From Acanthochromis polyacanthus (lineage: Eukaryota; Chordata; Actinopteri; Pomacentridae): a stretch of 64,000 bases of DNA. Below the pieces are notes generated by a model. It ran no database searches. It had not been told where the DNA came from and saw only the letters and a list, made by a program, of their open reading frames with translations. Within the stretch, counting starts at the first letter, position 1. Every line of letters begins with the position of its first letter. Below are positions 1 through 10,487 of this stretch, piece after piece. Both the position numbers and the translations under genes were made by a program. The stretch spans positions 40,572,755 to 40,636,754 of the forward strand of contig NC_067118.1 of the NCBI RefSeq assembly GCF_021347895.1. Direction: 5' to 3'.

Positions 1-1243
1 AGAGCGTGCAGAAGGTCATAATAAATGACAAACACTGCTTTGAGCTCTATGGTTATGACATACTGCTGGATCAGAACCTCAAACCGTAAGCGCTCGGACA
101 CACACACACACACAGATCATCATCACATACACATATTCACTTGCAAATACGCACTAATAAGGCCTGCGTGCTCACATATAGCACATGCACGGACAAGCAA
201 ACATGCCACTCTGACTTATGTTCTTGGTACCAGGCAGTAAATCTGTTCGTTAGTTTCCAGAAGTGCGAATAACCTCGTAAATCTGCCCAGAATATGATGT
301 AACAAACTGACAGGTATGTAATAATTCTGCTGTAAATAATCACACACAAAGTGATGACAGTGTCTCCGTTCAGTCCAGATACTAGCTGTCCTCATTGAGC
401 TGTTTGCTGCTGCTCTTGGATTGGGCTAATGCTGGCTCAAAAGACTAAGCCAATGTTTGCTGAATGTCGTCACCCTCCGTCTCCTTGCAGGTGGCTAATT
501 GAGGTGAATGCCTCCCCATCACACACACCCAGCAGCCAGGAGGATTACGAGATGAAGTGCAGGCTGCTGGAAGACACTCTGAATGTTGTAGATATGGAGG
601 GAAGGTAAAGGTCCCGTTCTCATCATGTGTTTGCCCTTTTGTCACAAAGAACCAAGGCGTGAGGGCTTACTGTCTCTCAATTCATTAAAGGCATTAAAAT
701 TTGCAAGCATTATGTTTTGAGGATGGATTATGACATATTTAAAAATGAATAACGTGTGTAAAGAATCACCTTTTAGAGCAAACTGTGTTTTGCAAGAATT
801 AAGAACCGTCAGATCACAAGAAGAATTCTGCACCACAGATGATGAGTTTCTGTCATCTGTTTCTTCCACGCTGGTGATGCATTCTAATAGACTGCTTTTC
901 TCATTAGGCTGACTGGCAAGGAGAAAAGGGTTGGGGGCTATGATCTCATGTGGAACGATGGGCCTGTCTACAGAGAGGATGTAAACCTGCAAACATCTGG
1001 CAGTTTATGTTTCACTGCCAACACACACTTAGGTAACCTAACTGTGCCGTTAATGCAAATGTCTTGGGGCAACAGCAGCTCCCATTTTGGGGCTAAAAAA
1101 AAGTCTGATAATGGTGCAAAAGTATACCTGAGAATACAGTTGTAATGTCTGATAACCTGTCCTTTGTTGCAGGGTGTGTGAATGACAGAGAGAAGCAGCT
1201 TCGCCGGCTTCTGAAACCGTTTCCATACCAGAAGAAGGTGTAA
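1..1243 (+). CDS. ttll9: Tubulin tyrosine ligase-like 9 (3' end, four exons, 5' part outside window)
   Basis: TTLL-family enzymes ligate amino acids, usually glutamate, onto tubulin tails in cilia and flagella; TTLL9 is a polyglutamylase-type member. Exons seen: 1-85 (partial), 491-604, 908-1032 and 1173-1243 (TAA at 1241), all with GT/AG borders and matching phases. Joined, they read [18 protein letters not shown], then [47 protein letters not shown] and [13 protein letters not shown] before the stop. WLxEVNASPS is the ATP-binding core motif at the end of the TTL domain, and the rest matches the TTLL9 C-terminus rather than TTLL1, as far as I can judge from memory. Only the last 130 or so residues are present. 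The gene is convergent with FAM217B. The catalytic N-terminal two thirds lies to the left of the window. Confidence 0.93.
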
Positions 1244-2936
1244 TCTCATGCAGAATTTCTGTTGTTTCCATAGTACTGTGGTCTGCAAAACTTGTCATCA
1301 TAGTGGTATCCAGGTGGTTCTCTGAAAGTAGACTGGCTCCAGTTAATTCAAACACCTTGGAAAAAAAACAAATATAAAATTAGTTCTCTGTGATGATCTG
1401 ATCAGCATCCAACCTCTATTAAAATCTGAATATATGAATCACATGTACTCTCCATGAATGCTGCAATAAGCATGAGGGTAACTGGTTCTATTTGTATATA
1501 TGGATTTCAACAGTGTGCCAGTAACAAAGACAGTTCTGCATTTTGTGTAATTTTCATCAGGTGCTCCAAAGAATGACTAAAAGACCAGTGTTCCTTGTGT
1601 GCAAAACATTTATTTCTATGCCTTGCAAATACTTGCATTCAACATTGAGAAAATACATATCACAATCTTTCTGCGTGCATGTCAATGTAATGTACACACA
1701 TATAGTAACAGTGCCACTCCTGGCCCCTTATCTATGGCTTCGATACTTTACATAATATTAAGTGAAGAGGTGCAATCAGAATACTTATCACATTTACATT
1801 GATGCAGTGTTCCCATGAATCGGACGCACATGGGAGACCACGAGAAACAGAGAAAACACTCCAATGTAAACACAGTGTTCTAAAAACGTCAAGTATGCAG
1901 TGGAATAAGGAGGTGATATGTCTAACATTACCATGTTACAGCTATGATGTGTTGAAACCCCACTGAACCCTGGGAATGACAGCACAGCAGACATAATTAC
2001 ATTCAGCTCTACAGATTTTTTCTTTTTGTGCGTGACAATGTAAACAGAACAATGACAATGATGAATACAAGTCAACCACAACACTTCTCATAAATATAAC
2101 TATGGTATATAAAATCTGGAAAAATATGCATTTACATTCGTAGCAAACATTACACCGTCTTCAATGATAGGAAGAGCTCAGCTCTATGCAAAATACAGTA
2201 TATTATCAGACTACAATTCAAGCTGTTCAAACATGAAAAGCCCTTGTAACCAAAAATGTGAAACCATAGCACAAATATACCTGGAACCTGTTACTGTGCC
2301 TCCTTCATCTCCGCTAAAGATCCTTTAACTTAACATATGGTTTAAAACATGAGGCACCAAAGAAAAAACAAAAAGCAACATCAAGTAAATCAAACAAACA
2401 CATTCCAACATCAAAAATTGCACAATTATCGGCTATGGTTGTATTTCAAGACTAAAATGGAATGACTGGTGTTAAACTTCACTATGGATTATTTATTCTG
2501 AGAACTGTCCAGCGGCAGAGTGTATGCTTATTTTATTCCTATTTTATCATTAGTAGGATACTGAGAGATGACAGCAGAGTGCAATGGAGTTTAGTCTACA
2601 TAAAAGCTGTGTTTTCAGACTCCTAGCAGGGCACAGGCTTACGATGTACTTTCTGTCAGAACACAGTCCAGCATTATGACTACAACTGTACATTTGGAAT
2701 GAAAAGCAGAGTATGGTTCTGTTCTACGGAGGGTAACATTATTCTTCATCTGTATTCTAGCTGCTCAATCGCTCCTAGTTGACCTTTTGAAGGCTGCACA
2801 CCACTGACTGATTTAGACTGCTGTACAACAGTTAGGACATGTTAGTATTACACAGATAACACAGAAAGCAAGCATAGGTTCAAGCTCCTGTACCAGATAG
2901 CCACTAAGTAAAGCACTATATTGCAGGGCTATATAG
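1244..2936. other. Intergenic region between convergent TTLL9 and FAM217B (3' UTRs)
   Basis: AT-rich sequence with no recognisable coding exon. It must hold the 3' UTRs of TTLL9 (+) and FAM217B (-). Several TTTATT hexamers, which read AATAAA on the minus strand (for example near 1608, 2492 and 2532), could end FAM217B, but I cannot choose between them from sequence alone. Confidence 0.6.
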
Positions 2937-4988
2937 TTACTTTGCAACGAAGTGCACGTTTTTTGTTTTGCCGTTCTGCTTACTGCTAAGCGGGGCTTTG
3001 GAGAGAGACGACGGGTCTTTAGCTGCTCTCTTCATGGCAGTTTTTGAGGCCTGACCTGCTGCCTCCGTCCTCTGCCAGTCCTTCTCCTCTCTCTTCGAGG
3101 TGATGATGTCCCTCTTGCTTGCAACAAAAGCACGCTTCTCTGCACTGGTTGCTTTGGTGCCTCCGGTCTCCTTCTTAACATCTGTCTCAGAGTTGGCTCT
3201 GACGCGGCTTTTCCTCACCGGACCTTTGCTGTTTGGGTTAGTGCCAGACTCCTGGGTTTGCTTACGGGCGTTGCCTGCAGCCTGCATGTGCCTGAGATGA
3301 CTCCTTCCAGCTGAGGGGCTTACTGGGGTCTGGGCTCCTCCTCCACTTCCGCCCTGTGCCCCTGGGCTCCTGCCCTCCGTGGAGGTTGCTCGGGTCTCGC
3401 TGCTGCTCCTCTTTGCTGGCGCCCCAGGTCGGGCTCTGCGCTCCAGCAGCGGGCTGAGGCGGGAGTGGCGCTGGTAGGCATAAGCAGAGCAGCTTCCATT
3501 GCACAAAGGGTAGCGAATGTGACAGTGAGGACAGACCGGGTAGCGGGAGATCTGGTGCTGGGCCGAGGCGGGAGATGGGGGGTTGTTGACGGGTGCGAAC
3601 GGGAAGGCTCGCTGGCTGTGTCGCAGGCCTTTAGGGGAGTTGAGTCGGGATGATGGAGCCGTGTGAGGCCTGGGCGGGTGGGCAGCCGTGGTTGACGGGA
3701 AGCCCTGTGGCCTCGGGCGGCTCCCAGGCGGACGGCTGCTCTCTGCTTGCACAGTTTGGATCTGGAGCCACTCCAGCTGCAGCAGCCTCTCCAGGTACTT
3801 CTCTAGGGGCCCTACAGGTTTGGGCCGGGGGGCACCACGACCTTCTGTGTGAAGAAACACCGCCAGCTGCCTCAGGCTCCAGCTGTTGAAGGGAGGAGGC
3901 AGGAAATCGGGATAACTGTAGATTGGTTTTTCACTCTCATCCTCATCGCCCACCACCCCGTGGGGTCCTGGGATGTCCGGGGGGAAGTCGAGAGTGTTGA
4001 TGACCTCGGCCCGGAGGTTGAGGTGTGGAGGGGTGCAGGGGGTGCAGGGGGAGGGCAGCACAGGCAGCCTCTCGGAGTCAGACAGATCGCTGGCACTGTC
4101 AGTGTCTTCCTCCTTGTGGTTGTGGTGCTGCTGCAGCACATCTGGAGTGAGGGCCGGGGAGTGTGTGAGGGGGTGAGCCGGCATGTGTCGCAGTCCTGAT
4201 ATGGGGGACAGAGGCAGGGACAGGGCTCGCCGATTCTTTCCCGTCCCACGGCTTTGGTGGAGCTCGCCGCTGCACTGTGGCACTCGGAGATTTTCTCGTT
4301 TCTCCTCCTTCCTGTGCGCGGAGGAGTGTTTGCGGAGTTGAGGTCTCAAATCTCCCTGCTCGTCTTCAGGGCTATAAAAAGACAAGATGAGTTTAAGGAA
4401 AAGCTGTTGGGGGATTTAGGGATTTACTGTACCTGAAGCAAAGCATTCAGAGGGAATGCAACCCCCCCCCCCGCTCCTACCTGGAGGCTTTGCTTGTGTT
4501 CCGTGCAGCTCCAGACTTGACCCTGACCCCTTTGGATTGTGCACCCTGGAAAACAATCATTGTGGAGTTTGTTTGGTCACTCAGGCCAACAACACATGCA
4601 GCAACACTGTCTTCGATCCAGTGCAAAATCAATGCTGAAAAATGACCTCTTTAATTCAACAGGAGGTCATCCACGTACCCTATACACTGCTGTGTCCTTA
4701 TCCTGACCTGGTCCTGGGAGACCATTTTTCATTTGGCCCACTGCTTTCTTCGTCTTGTTACCTTTCTTTGAACTGTGGAAACATGATAGAGGCATGTCTA
4801 ACCTATTCCTGCTGCACAACACGAGAAGCTTCAATTAAGGTCTCACTGCCAAAAAAATAAAAAAATAAATAAGAGGCCTACCTGGTTACTGGTCCGCTGT
4901 TTTCAGTATTTTTTACCCGAATCTTCTCTTTGGAAACGACGCGTTTGAGTGTCGTGGATGCGGTGCGTTCCTGCATGATGGGCCCCAT
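2937..4988 (-). CDS. fam217b: FAM217B, family with sequence similarity 217 member B
   Basis: Function unknown; the family has no enzymatic motif. The main exon is 2937-4371 (stop TAA at 2937-2939), entered through a TTTTTATAG acceptor. A first coding exon, 4882-4988, starts with ATG at 4986-4988 and ends with a GTAGGC donor. A 42-base exon, 4481-4522, fits the phase between them but is less certain. The total is 1584 bases, about 527 residues. Family-specific blocks are clear: DSASDLSDSERLPVLPSP, PHLNLRAEVI, a YPDFLPPPFNSWSLRQLA block and EKYLERLLQLEWLQIQTVQ, all close to what I recall of human FAM217B. Downstream is a cysteine/histidine cluster (CPHCHIRYPLCNGSC) that might bind a metal, then a long basic Ser/Lys-rich tail ending KTKNVHFVAK. 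The open frame extends past the acceptor to 4385 but has no ATG there. FAM217B shares a divergent promoter with PPP1R3D. Confidence 0.88.
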
Positions 4989-5850
4989 GTTGCACCACAG
5001 GGGATGTTGTTCGGAGTCCAGCACAGTTATCAGATCCTGCAGTAGCTAAAGAACCCAGCCGACATCCCGGATCAGATACTCTATTCTGAGAATGAGGCTA
5101 AAAACACCCATTTTCTCCAAAGTGCTGCAATGCATCATGCGCAGATCCAGTGTCCCTCCACTGCAGGTTAAACGCGTCCGCCTGTTTTCTTCGTCGACCC
5201 TCGTTGCTGCTCGGTAACAAATCGCTTGATGGTTTCTTATTTTGTGAACGAGCTGATCACAGCAGACGCGTCTCCTCTTTGACTGTCATCCTTCTCGCCA
5301 TTACTAATGCAAAACGGTGCAACAAGCGCGGACGCTTTGTTTGGCTCGCCGTCCCAGTCAGATAGGTTTGTTTACCTGCTGCTTACTGGCTCGCAGCTGG
5401 TGTCGGAGTGGGAATCCGAGGTGCATCATGGGAGTTGTAGTACATGCGCGCTAGTGGCTCGTTAAAACTACCCAAAACGCATAAAAAGCGCCCGCTTGGT
5501 GTTGATTATCAACGCAGGACAGAAGTGGAAAATCATCTAGCAATGCGCCTAGAGATTTGACTAAAAAATGAAGTAAAAACGAATATAAATCCATCTTAAA
5601 TCACTCCATCACCCATGCACCGTCAGTGGTTTCTGCTCCGTATGTAGTTTCCTGTTAACTGCGCGCATGTTAGCTGATCTCCACCGACTTCACGACACAG
5701 ACATGTATGCGTGTTGGAGCAGCTGTGAAGGAGGAAACTAGTTCCACATCGGGTTTACACAACAGGAGCCGACCGTGGAGACTTCGTGACGCACGGAGAC
5801 GCGCAGCTTCCAATAAACACTACTTTAAATCATGGAGGATCGAGCGTAAG
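4989..5850. promoter_or_regulatory. Divergent GC-rich promoter of FAM217B (-) and PPP1R3D (+), with a ZNF143-type site
   Basis: This stretch is richer in CpG than its surroundings and separates the starts of two divergent genes. At 5424-5441, CATCATGGGAGTTGTAGT is the reverse of ACTACAACTCCCATGATG, which fits the ZNF143/SBS promoter motif (ACTACAAYTCCCA core). It is followed by CATGCGCGC, and TGCGCATG-like NRF1 half-sites lie near 5135 and 5445. No good TATA box is seen, as expected for a housekeeping CpG promoter. A possible non-coding PPP1R3D first exon ends at the GTAAGC donor near 5847. The motif calls come from my knowledge of the consensus, not from a matrix scan. Confidence 0.55.
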
Positions 5851-6185
5851 CTACATCCTGCAGGTTTAAATGTAACGAACGCGTCACATCTTTATATGGT
5901 GAGGGGATGTCAAAGTTTTTTTGTTTTTTTTTTTGCTGCTGATCCACATTAAAAGGTGTTTTCAGTGCCGCTACGGCCGTTCAGAAATAGACTGTGCGTT
6001 CAGGCACGTACTCCCACAGCACACGCCCACTCTGTCTGCGTTGTCAAATTTATAACAGCAAAATTGTTGTTTTTAGAAAAGTTGCAAGACAACTCCTGCA
6101 TTTTTGGTAATGCATAATGCATTTTGCTTTTGATTACAGGTGAATTTAGAAAGATGACAGATTGTTTTTGCAACTTTCTTTGCAG

Positions 6186-7125
6186 GTGATCAACACTGCC
6201 TCTTACTATGGAGAAAGGTTGGTTTATTGGACATGACAGGATTCCCCCTGCAAAATCTGACCAGCAGACTCCCAGCAGCACTGCCTCGAGGCCTTTCATG
6301 ACTATAAACTTAACTGAAATGCTGCGAGCTGACAAACCCAATGTGGAAAAGAAGCCAGTTCCAATCCGCCCGCCAAGCCCCAGAGTCCCCAAGCCAAAAC
6401 AGGAAACACTCCACCGCAGTCCTTCCTGTGAACCGACACCCAAACCCATCATCCGACAGCGGTCACACTCTTTACCTTCTGCTACAGCCAAGAGGAAGCA
6501 GTGCAGAAATGTTGGAGTACGGTTTGCTGACTCCTTGGGACTGGATCTGGAAGACGTCAGGCTTTTTAAATCTGGAGACGATCCGTTCGTGCCACATCAT
6601 GTTACCTTCAGGTTGCTGATGGGTTCTGAGATAGCAGACGAGAAGCATCTGGAGATCTCCTTGCCATACATGAAGCCAGTTTTTGCCCAACAACCTGGCG
6701 ACCAGCCGGGATTCTTGCATCGTCTTCGTGAGCAGAAAGTGTGCCTGGAGAGAGTGTCGTGTTTTGAACTGGGCGTCATCGGGATCACCCAAGTCGTGAA
6801 CCTGGACTTTGAGAAAGATGTCACAGCTCGGTATTCGTTCACAGAGTGGAAGAGCTGTACAGAAACTAAGGCCTCTTGGGTGTCCAGCATCACCAAGACC
6901 TGGGAAGGTGGAGGCGGGCAATTTAGTTGTGATACATTTCGTTTCCATCTGCCCGTCCCTCCATTCCTGCAGCCAGGAGCACTGTTAGAGTTCGCTATTC
7001 GATACGAAGTCTGTGGGGCTGAATACTGGGACAACAATGATGGACAGAATTATAAGTTAGTTTGCCAAAACTACACACTCACTGTGCCTAAAGAATGTGA
7101 GGATAGCATGGTGCACTTCATTTAG
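6186..7125 (+). CDS. ppp1r3d: Protein phosphatase 1 regulatory subunit 3D (glycogen-targeting)
   Basis: Targets PP1 catalytic subunit to glycogen particles so that it activates glycogen synthase and inactivates phosphorylase. The exon begins at 6186 after TTTCTTTGCAG; the CDS is a single open frame 6208-7125 of 305 residues, as expected for this small single-coding-exon family. A PP1-docking RVxF-type motif (VGVRFAD, residues 102-108) follows a proline-rich N-terminus with a 14-3-3-type RSHSLP motif (residues 85-90). A CBM21 carbohydrate-binding domain covers roughly residues 170-290, with the diagnostic WDNNDGQNYKL near its end. The position beside FAM217B and SYCP2 and the length favour PPP1R3D over the other PPP1R3 paralogues. 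The start is the first ATG after the acceptor and gives the expected N-terminus. Confidence 0.93.
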
Positions 7126-8939
7126 GATGTAGACTAAAGGCAGAAGAAATCTCTTGAGAGCACTTTATGAGAGCTGGCACTAAAACCTGTAGCAAACACC
7201 TGCATAGTAACATAATGTTCATTCTGTTCAAAGTGTTAACCGAGTTTGAATGAAGTTAGATTTGAGGCGAACTGTAGCTCTGGATGGACTTAGAGGGAAG
7301 TTAACTATTGCACTTATTCCTGATGCCAGCTTTGCTGTCACTCTGATGTTGTTGTTTTGTACAAATTGCACTGAAAATTAAATGTTCCTAGCTGTTCAAA
7401 AATGCACTTTAGTATGAGCACATTCAGTAGAAGTGACACCCACAGAGAATTACATAAGTATTCTGTGAAAATTAAATGAATACACTTCAGTCCACTGTTT
7501 TCTTCCAGCTGGATCTTTGACAAAAACTCATTTTATACAAAGCAGGGATTTGGAGTGGTGTACCATTCATTTCCAAATGTAGTCAAACCAAAAGCCCAAA
7601 GCACGACATGGATACAGTTTGAATGTCATTTAATAAATCAGAAATGAAATATTATTTTGTTAAATAATCCATTTTTATAAACAGCACTTTGCTGTAGTAT
7701 AATTTAGGACTGAACAATTTATCAAAATCACAATATGGTCACTTGCAATATCCAGATTATAGGAAATGCATCTCTGATAAAGATAAAGTGTGTAAGAAGA
7801 TAATATAAATGAAATATTGTGCTGCTACAGAGATATCCTGGCCTTTAAATCATATTCTGAAGACATGCAGACCTCAGCACAAATCACAGTCATTTTTATC
7901 TATTTTTCATGGGGGAAAGAAATGACCATTTTACCTAAAATTGTGACTCATATCACAACTGCAATATCTGTCAAAACTGATTTTTATTTTTTTGAATTTT
8001 GTTCAGCCCTATTTATATTTGCATTGAAAGCTCAAGTCCTACATCCTCTAGCGATATTCAGCTAGTTTATGTATATGATTTTCTCTTTCTTTTTCAGTTA
8101 TGACACTTTCTGGAAAGAAAATGATGTTCAAGGCACTTTCTAATGGCAAAATATTCCAATGTGTTACTAGCTGTATTGAAATAAATGACTGCACACTAAA
8201 GGAAATACTGCTTGTTGAATATTAACATAAGAACTGTTTTATTGTTGTGATAAGTGAGGACTTGTCTGTTGCCTGTCCCAAAGTTTTGACCACTCGTGAC
8301 TGTTTTTAAACAGATTAGAACCAGACTATATATATAAACAGTTTAGAACCACAGACTGTATGCAAAGAGGTCAGAGAAGTTTAGTGAGTTTCAGGATTGT
8401 GCAAATACAGTTCAAAGCAAACCACAAGTCATTCCTTGATACAATTCTACAGTTTCATTTAGCAGACGCTTTTGTCCAAAGCGACGTACAACACAAGCAA
8501 GAATTCAGACATAAGGAATAGCCTTTAGAAAGTGCAAAAAGTGCTTCAAGTGTGATTGGTCCAAGGCGATTCCATCAGCATACAACAACTGTTCAGAAGC
8601 CACATTGCAAACTATGAATTTGGAGGAAATTTCAATTTGAAAACCTAATTTGCTTGTGCCATCATGAAGAGTAGATGTTGTATAGAAAGTATACAAAAGA
8701 AATACTGCTTGAAAAATCTGATTATGTGGAAAGGTAAAGGTGTTTAGGGGATTGCTAAAGAGACTCAAAAAGATGAAGTTTGATGCCAACAGAAAAGAGT
8801 AAAATATGAGATGCAATGGCATGGAGCAGGTAGGAGTTAACAAATATTTTCACTTTGTGTGTTTTTGTTTTCCGTTTTCTACCACTGTGATACTGTGGCA
8901 TGTCTAAAACAAACAAACAAATAAACCAGGACAGCAGGC
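7126..8939. other. PPP1R3D 3' UTR and intergenic DNA
   Basis: AT-rich with no supportable exon. The proximal part is the PPP1R3D 3' UTR. A short teleost SINE-like motif sits at 8452-8515 (listed separately). Nothing else is recognised. Confidence 0.6.
8452..8515 (+). repeat. Teleost SINE-type conserved motif
   Basis: CATTTAGCAGACGCTTTTGTCCAAAGCGACGTACAA-like sequence (positions 8456-8492) is a very common interspersed motif in fish genomes, usually seen as part of SINE families. A second diverged copy is at 16890-16960. Only this core is recognisable here. Confidence 0.55.
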
Positions 8940-9081
8940 TCTAAGTAAACACGTCTCTGATTGGACGTTACACAAGTCACGCGCTTCCGTGAATAACGGA
9001 AAGACTTCGCGGGGTTTTGCGTTTATAAACTGTCAAAAAATAAGTATTTCGTTATGTTTTCATGCGAAAATTAATAACACG
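8940..9081 (+). promoter_or_regulatory. Candidate SYCP2 promoter and non-coding first exon
   Basis: A local GC-richer patch contains an inverted CCAAT box (GATTGGACG at 8960), a TTTATAAA element near 9023, and a strong splice donor (AACACG|GTAAGT) at 9081/9082. The first coding exon of SYCP2 has its own acceptor at 10435, so at least one upstream non-coding exon is required. This is the best candidate upstream. Assignment is inferred. Confidence 0.4.
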
Positions 9082-10042
9082 GTAAGTAACTCAATGTGAA
9101 TAGTACAACGTCATATAACTCTTTTAGTTATTTGGTGCCCGCTGATGCCTTATTGTCCGAAATTATTTTTAGCAGGTAGCTTTCCTAGCATTAGCAGCAG
9201 GTACTCAACGTTTAGCTAGCTCCATTATTTTGGGGGAGAAGAGATGTCAGGTTAGTTAGCGAGTAATGGTTAAGCTTATGTGTACAACGATCGTTCATGA
9301 TATATAATATGTAAAGAAGGTCTTGGAATTACGTTTGGTGAGGGTTGACAAAGAGAGAACCGGTGAAAACGTAGTGGATTTTGTTGACGCGGAGGCACTG
9401 GTCCAACCGAAGCGACGGCTAACCGGCGTTTTTCCCGGAGTTGTGGTGCCTGAAATTCTACCAAAAACCAATCGGTACCCGTCTCCAAATGTCTCCAGCT
9501 GCTTTTATTTTTTGCATACAGTCAAAACCAGCAAATACACATTAGGTCCCCGGTGATTGTGATTTAGTCTGTAAAACTGTAAGTTTCTTGTAACCGTGTA
9601 ATTGATGTTTACATCATAATCACATTTAAGATTAGCGGCAGTATTAAAGTATTGTTTTCAATGTTTCTGCTCTATGTGTTTATTTTTTGTAATAATCTTG
9701 TTCGTATGTAGAAGCTAGACTGAATGACTTAATTTGCAGATAGGCTTTAGATGTAAAAACCCATCTGCAAATTAATCTTTCTTGTTGGTAACCTTTAAAA
9801 TGTAGCCCTCATGAATGAAATCAAGTAATTTTGATGCTATAATACCATTTCAGTTCAAATAGGGGCTCCAGTTTTGTTTTGACAAGTGCAAAACTGCATT
9901 TTGTGAGTTAAACTGGTCCTTCAGTGCTTTTTTTTGTTATATTCTGAGGCACAGAGCAGGTACAATGACACAGAGATGAGGATATTTGCAAAAGAGATTG
10001 TTTGTTTATCTCTTTTGCACTGTGTTTTATCCAGCTGTAGAT

Positions 10043-10123
10043 GTGCACCCCCTGTCAATTTTTTTGAGACACTTTCTCATTCAAATAAATTAGAACCCAT
10101 CTCAAAACTTTTGACAGGGGGTG
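10043..10123. mobile_element. Short MITE-like hairpin remnant
   Basis: Terminal inverted repeat CACCCCCTGTCAA / TTGACAGGGGGTG brackets about 55 bases, flanked on the right by TATATA. This looks like a tiny Tc1/mariner-type MITE or the collapsed ends of one. It lies in SYCP2 intron 1. Confidence 0.45.
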
Positions 10124-10487
10124 TATATAAACAGGGAAATACAACTTTAACCAGCAGCAGACAATCCCTTTTTGGCACAGCCTAGCTCACAGCTTATGTT
10201 GGTGCTGTTAAGTGATAACCAAAATGTTTTGATTGTCAGCAACAAATTGACAGACAACACATATTAAAAGTCACTGAGCTCATCCAGCCCACCTCACATC
10301 AAGTTTGATAGATGCCTTAAATAGGTTAGGAAATAAATTGTGTTGATTTTACTTGACTTAGCCTATACATGAGGCTAAATATCTGTTCAAGTAATGTTAA
10401 GATTGTTAATTTTATGTTTGCCTTTTTCATTTTCAGTCGTATAAAGGATTAGAGACCAAAGGACACTGAAGCTCCTCAGATGCAACA

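Noticed and set aside
3100..4249. Plus-strand and alternative-frame ORFs overlapping FAM217B
   Set aside because: Shadows of the GC-rich FAM217B coding exon.
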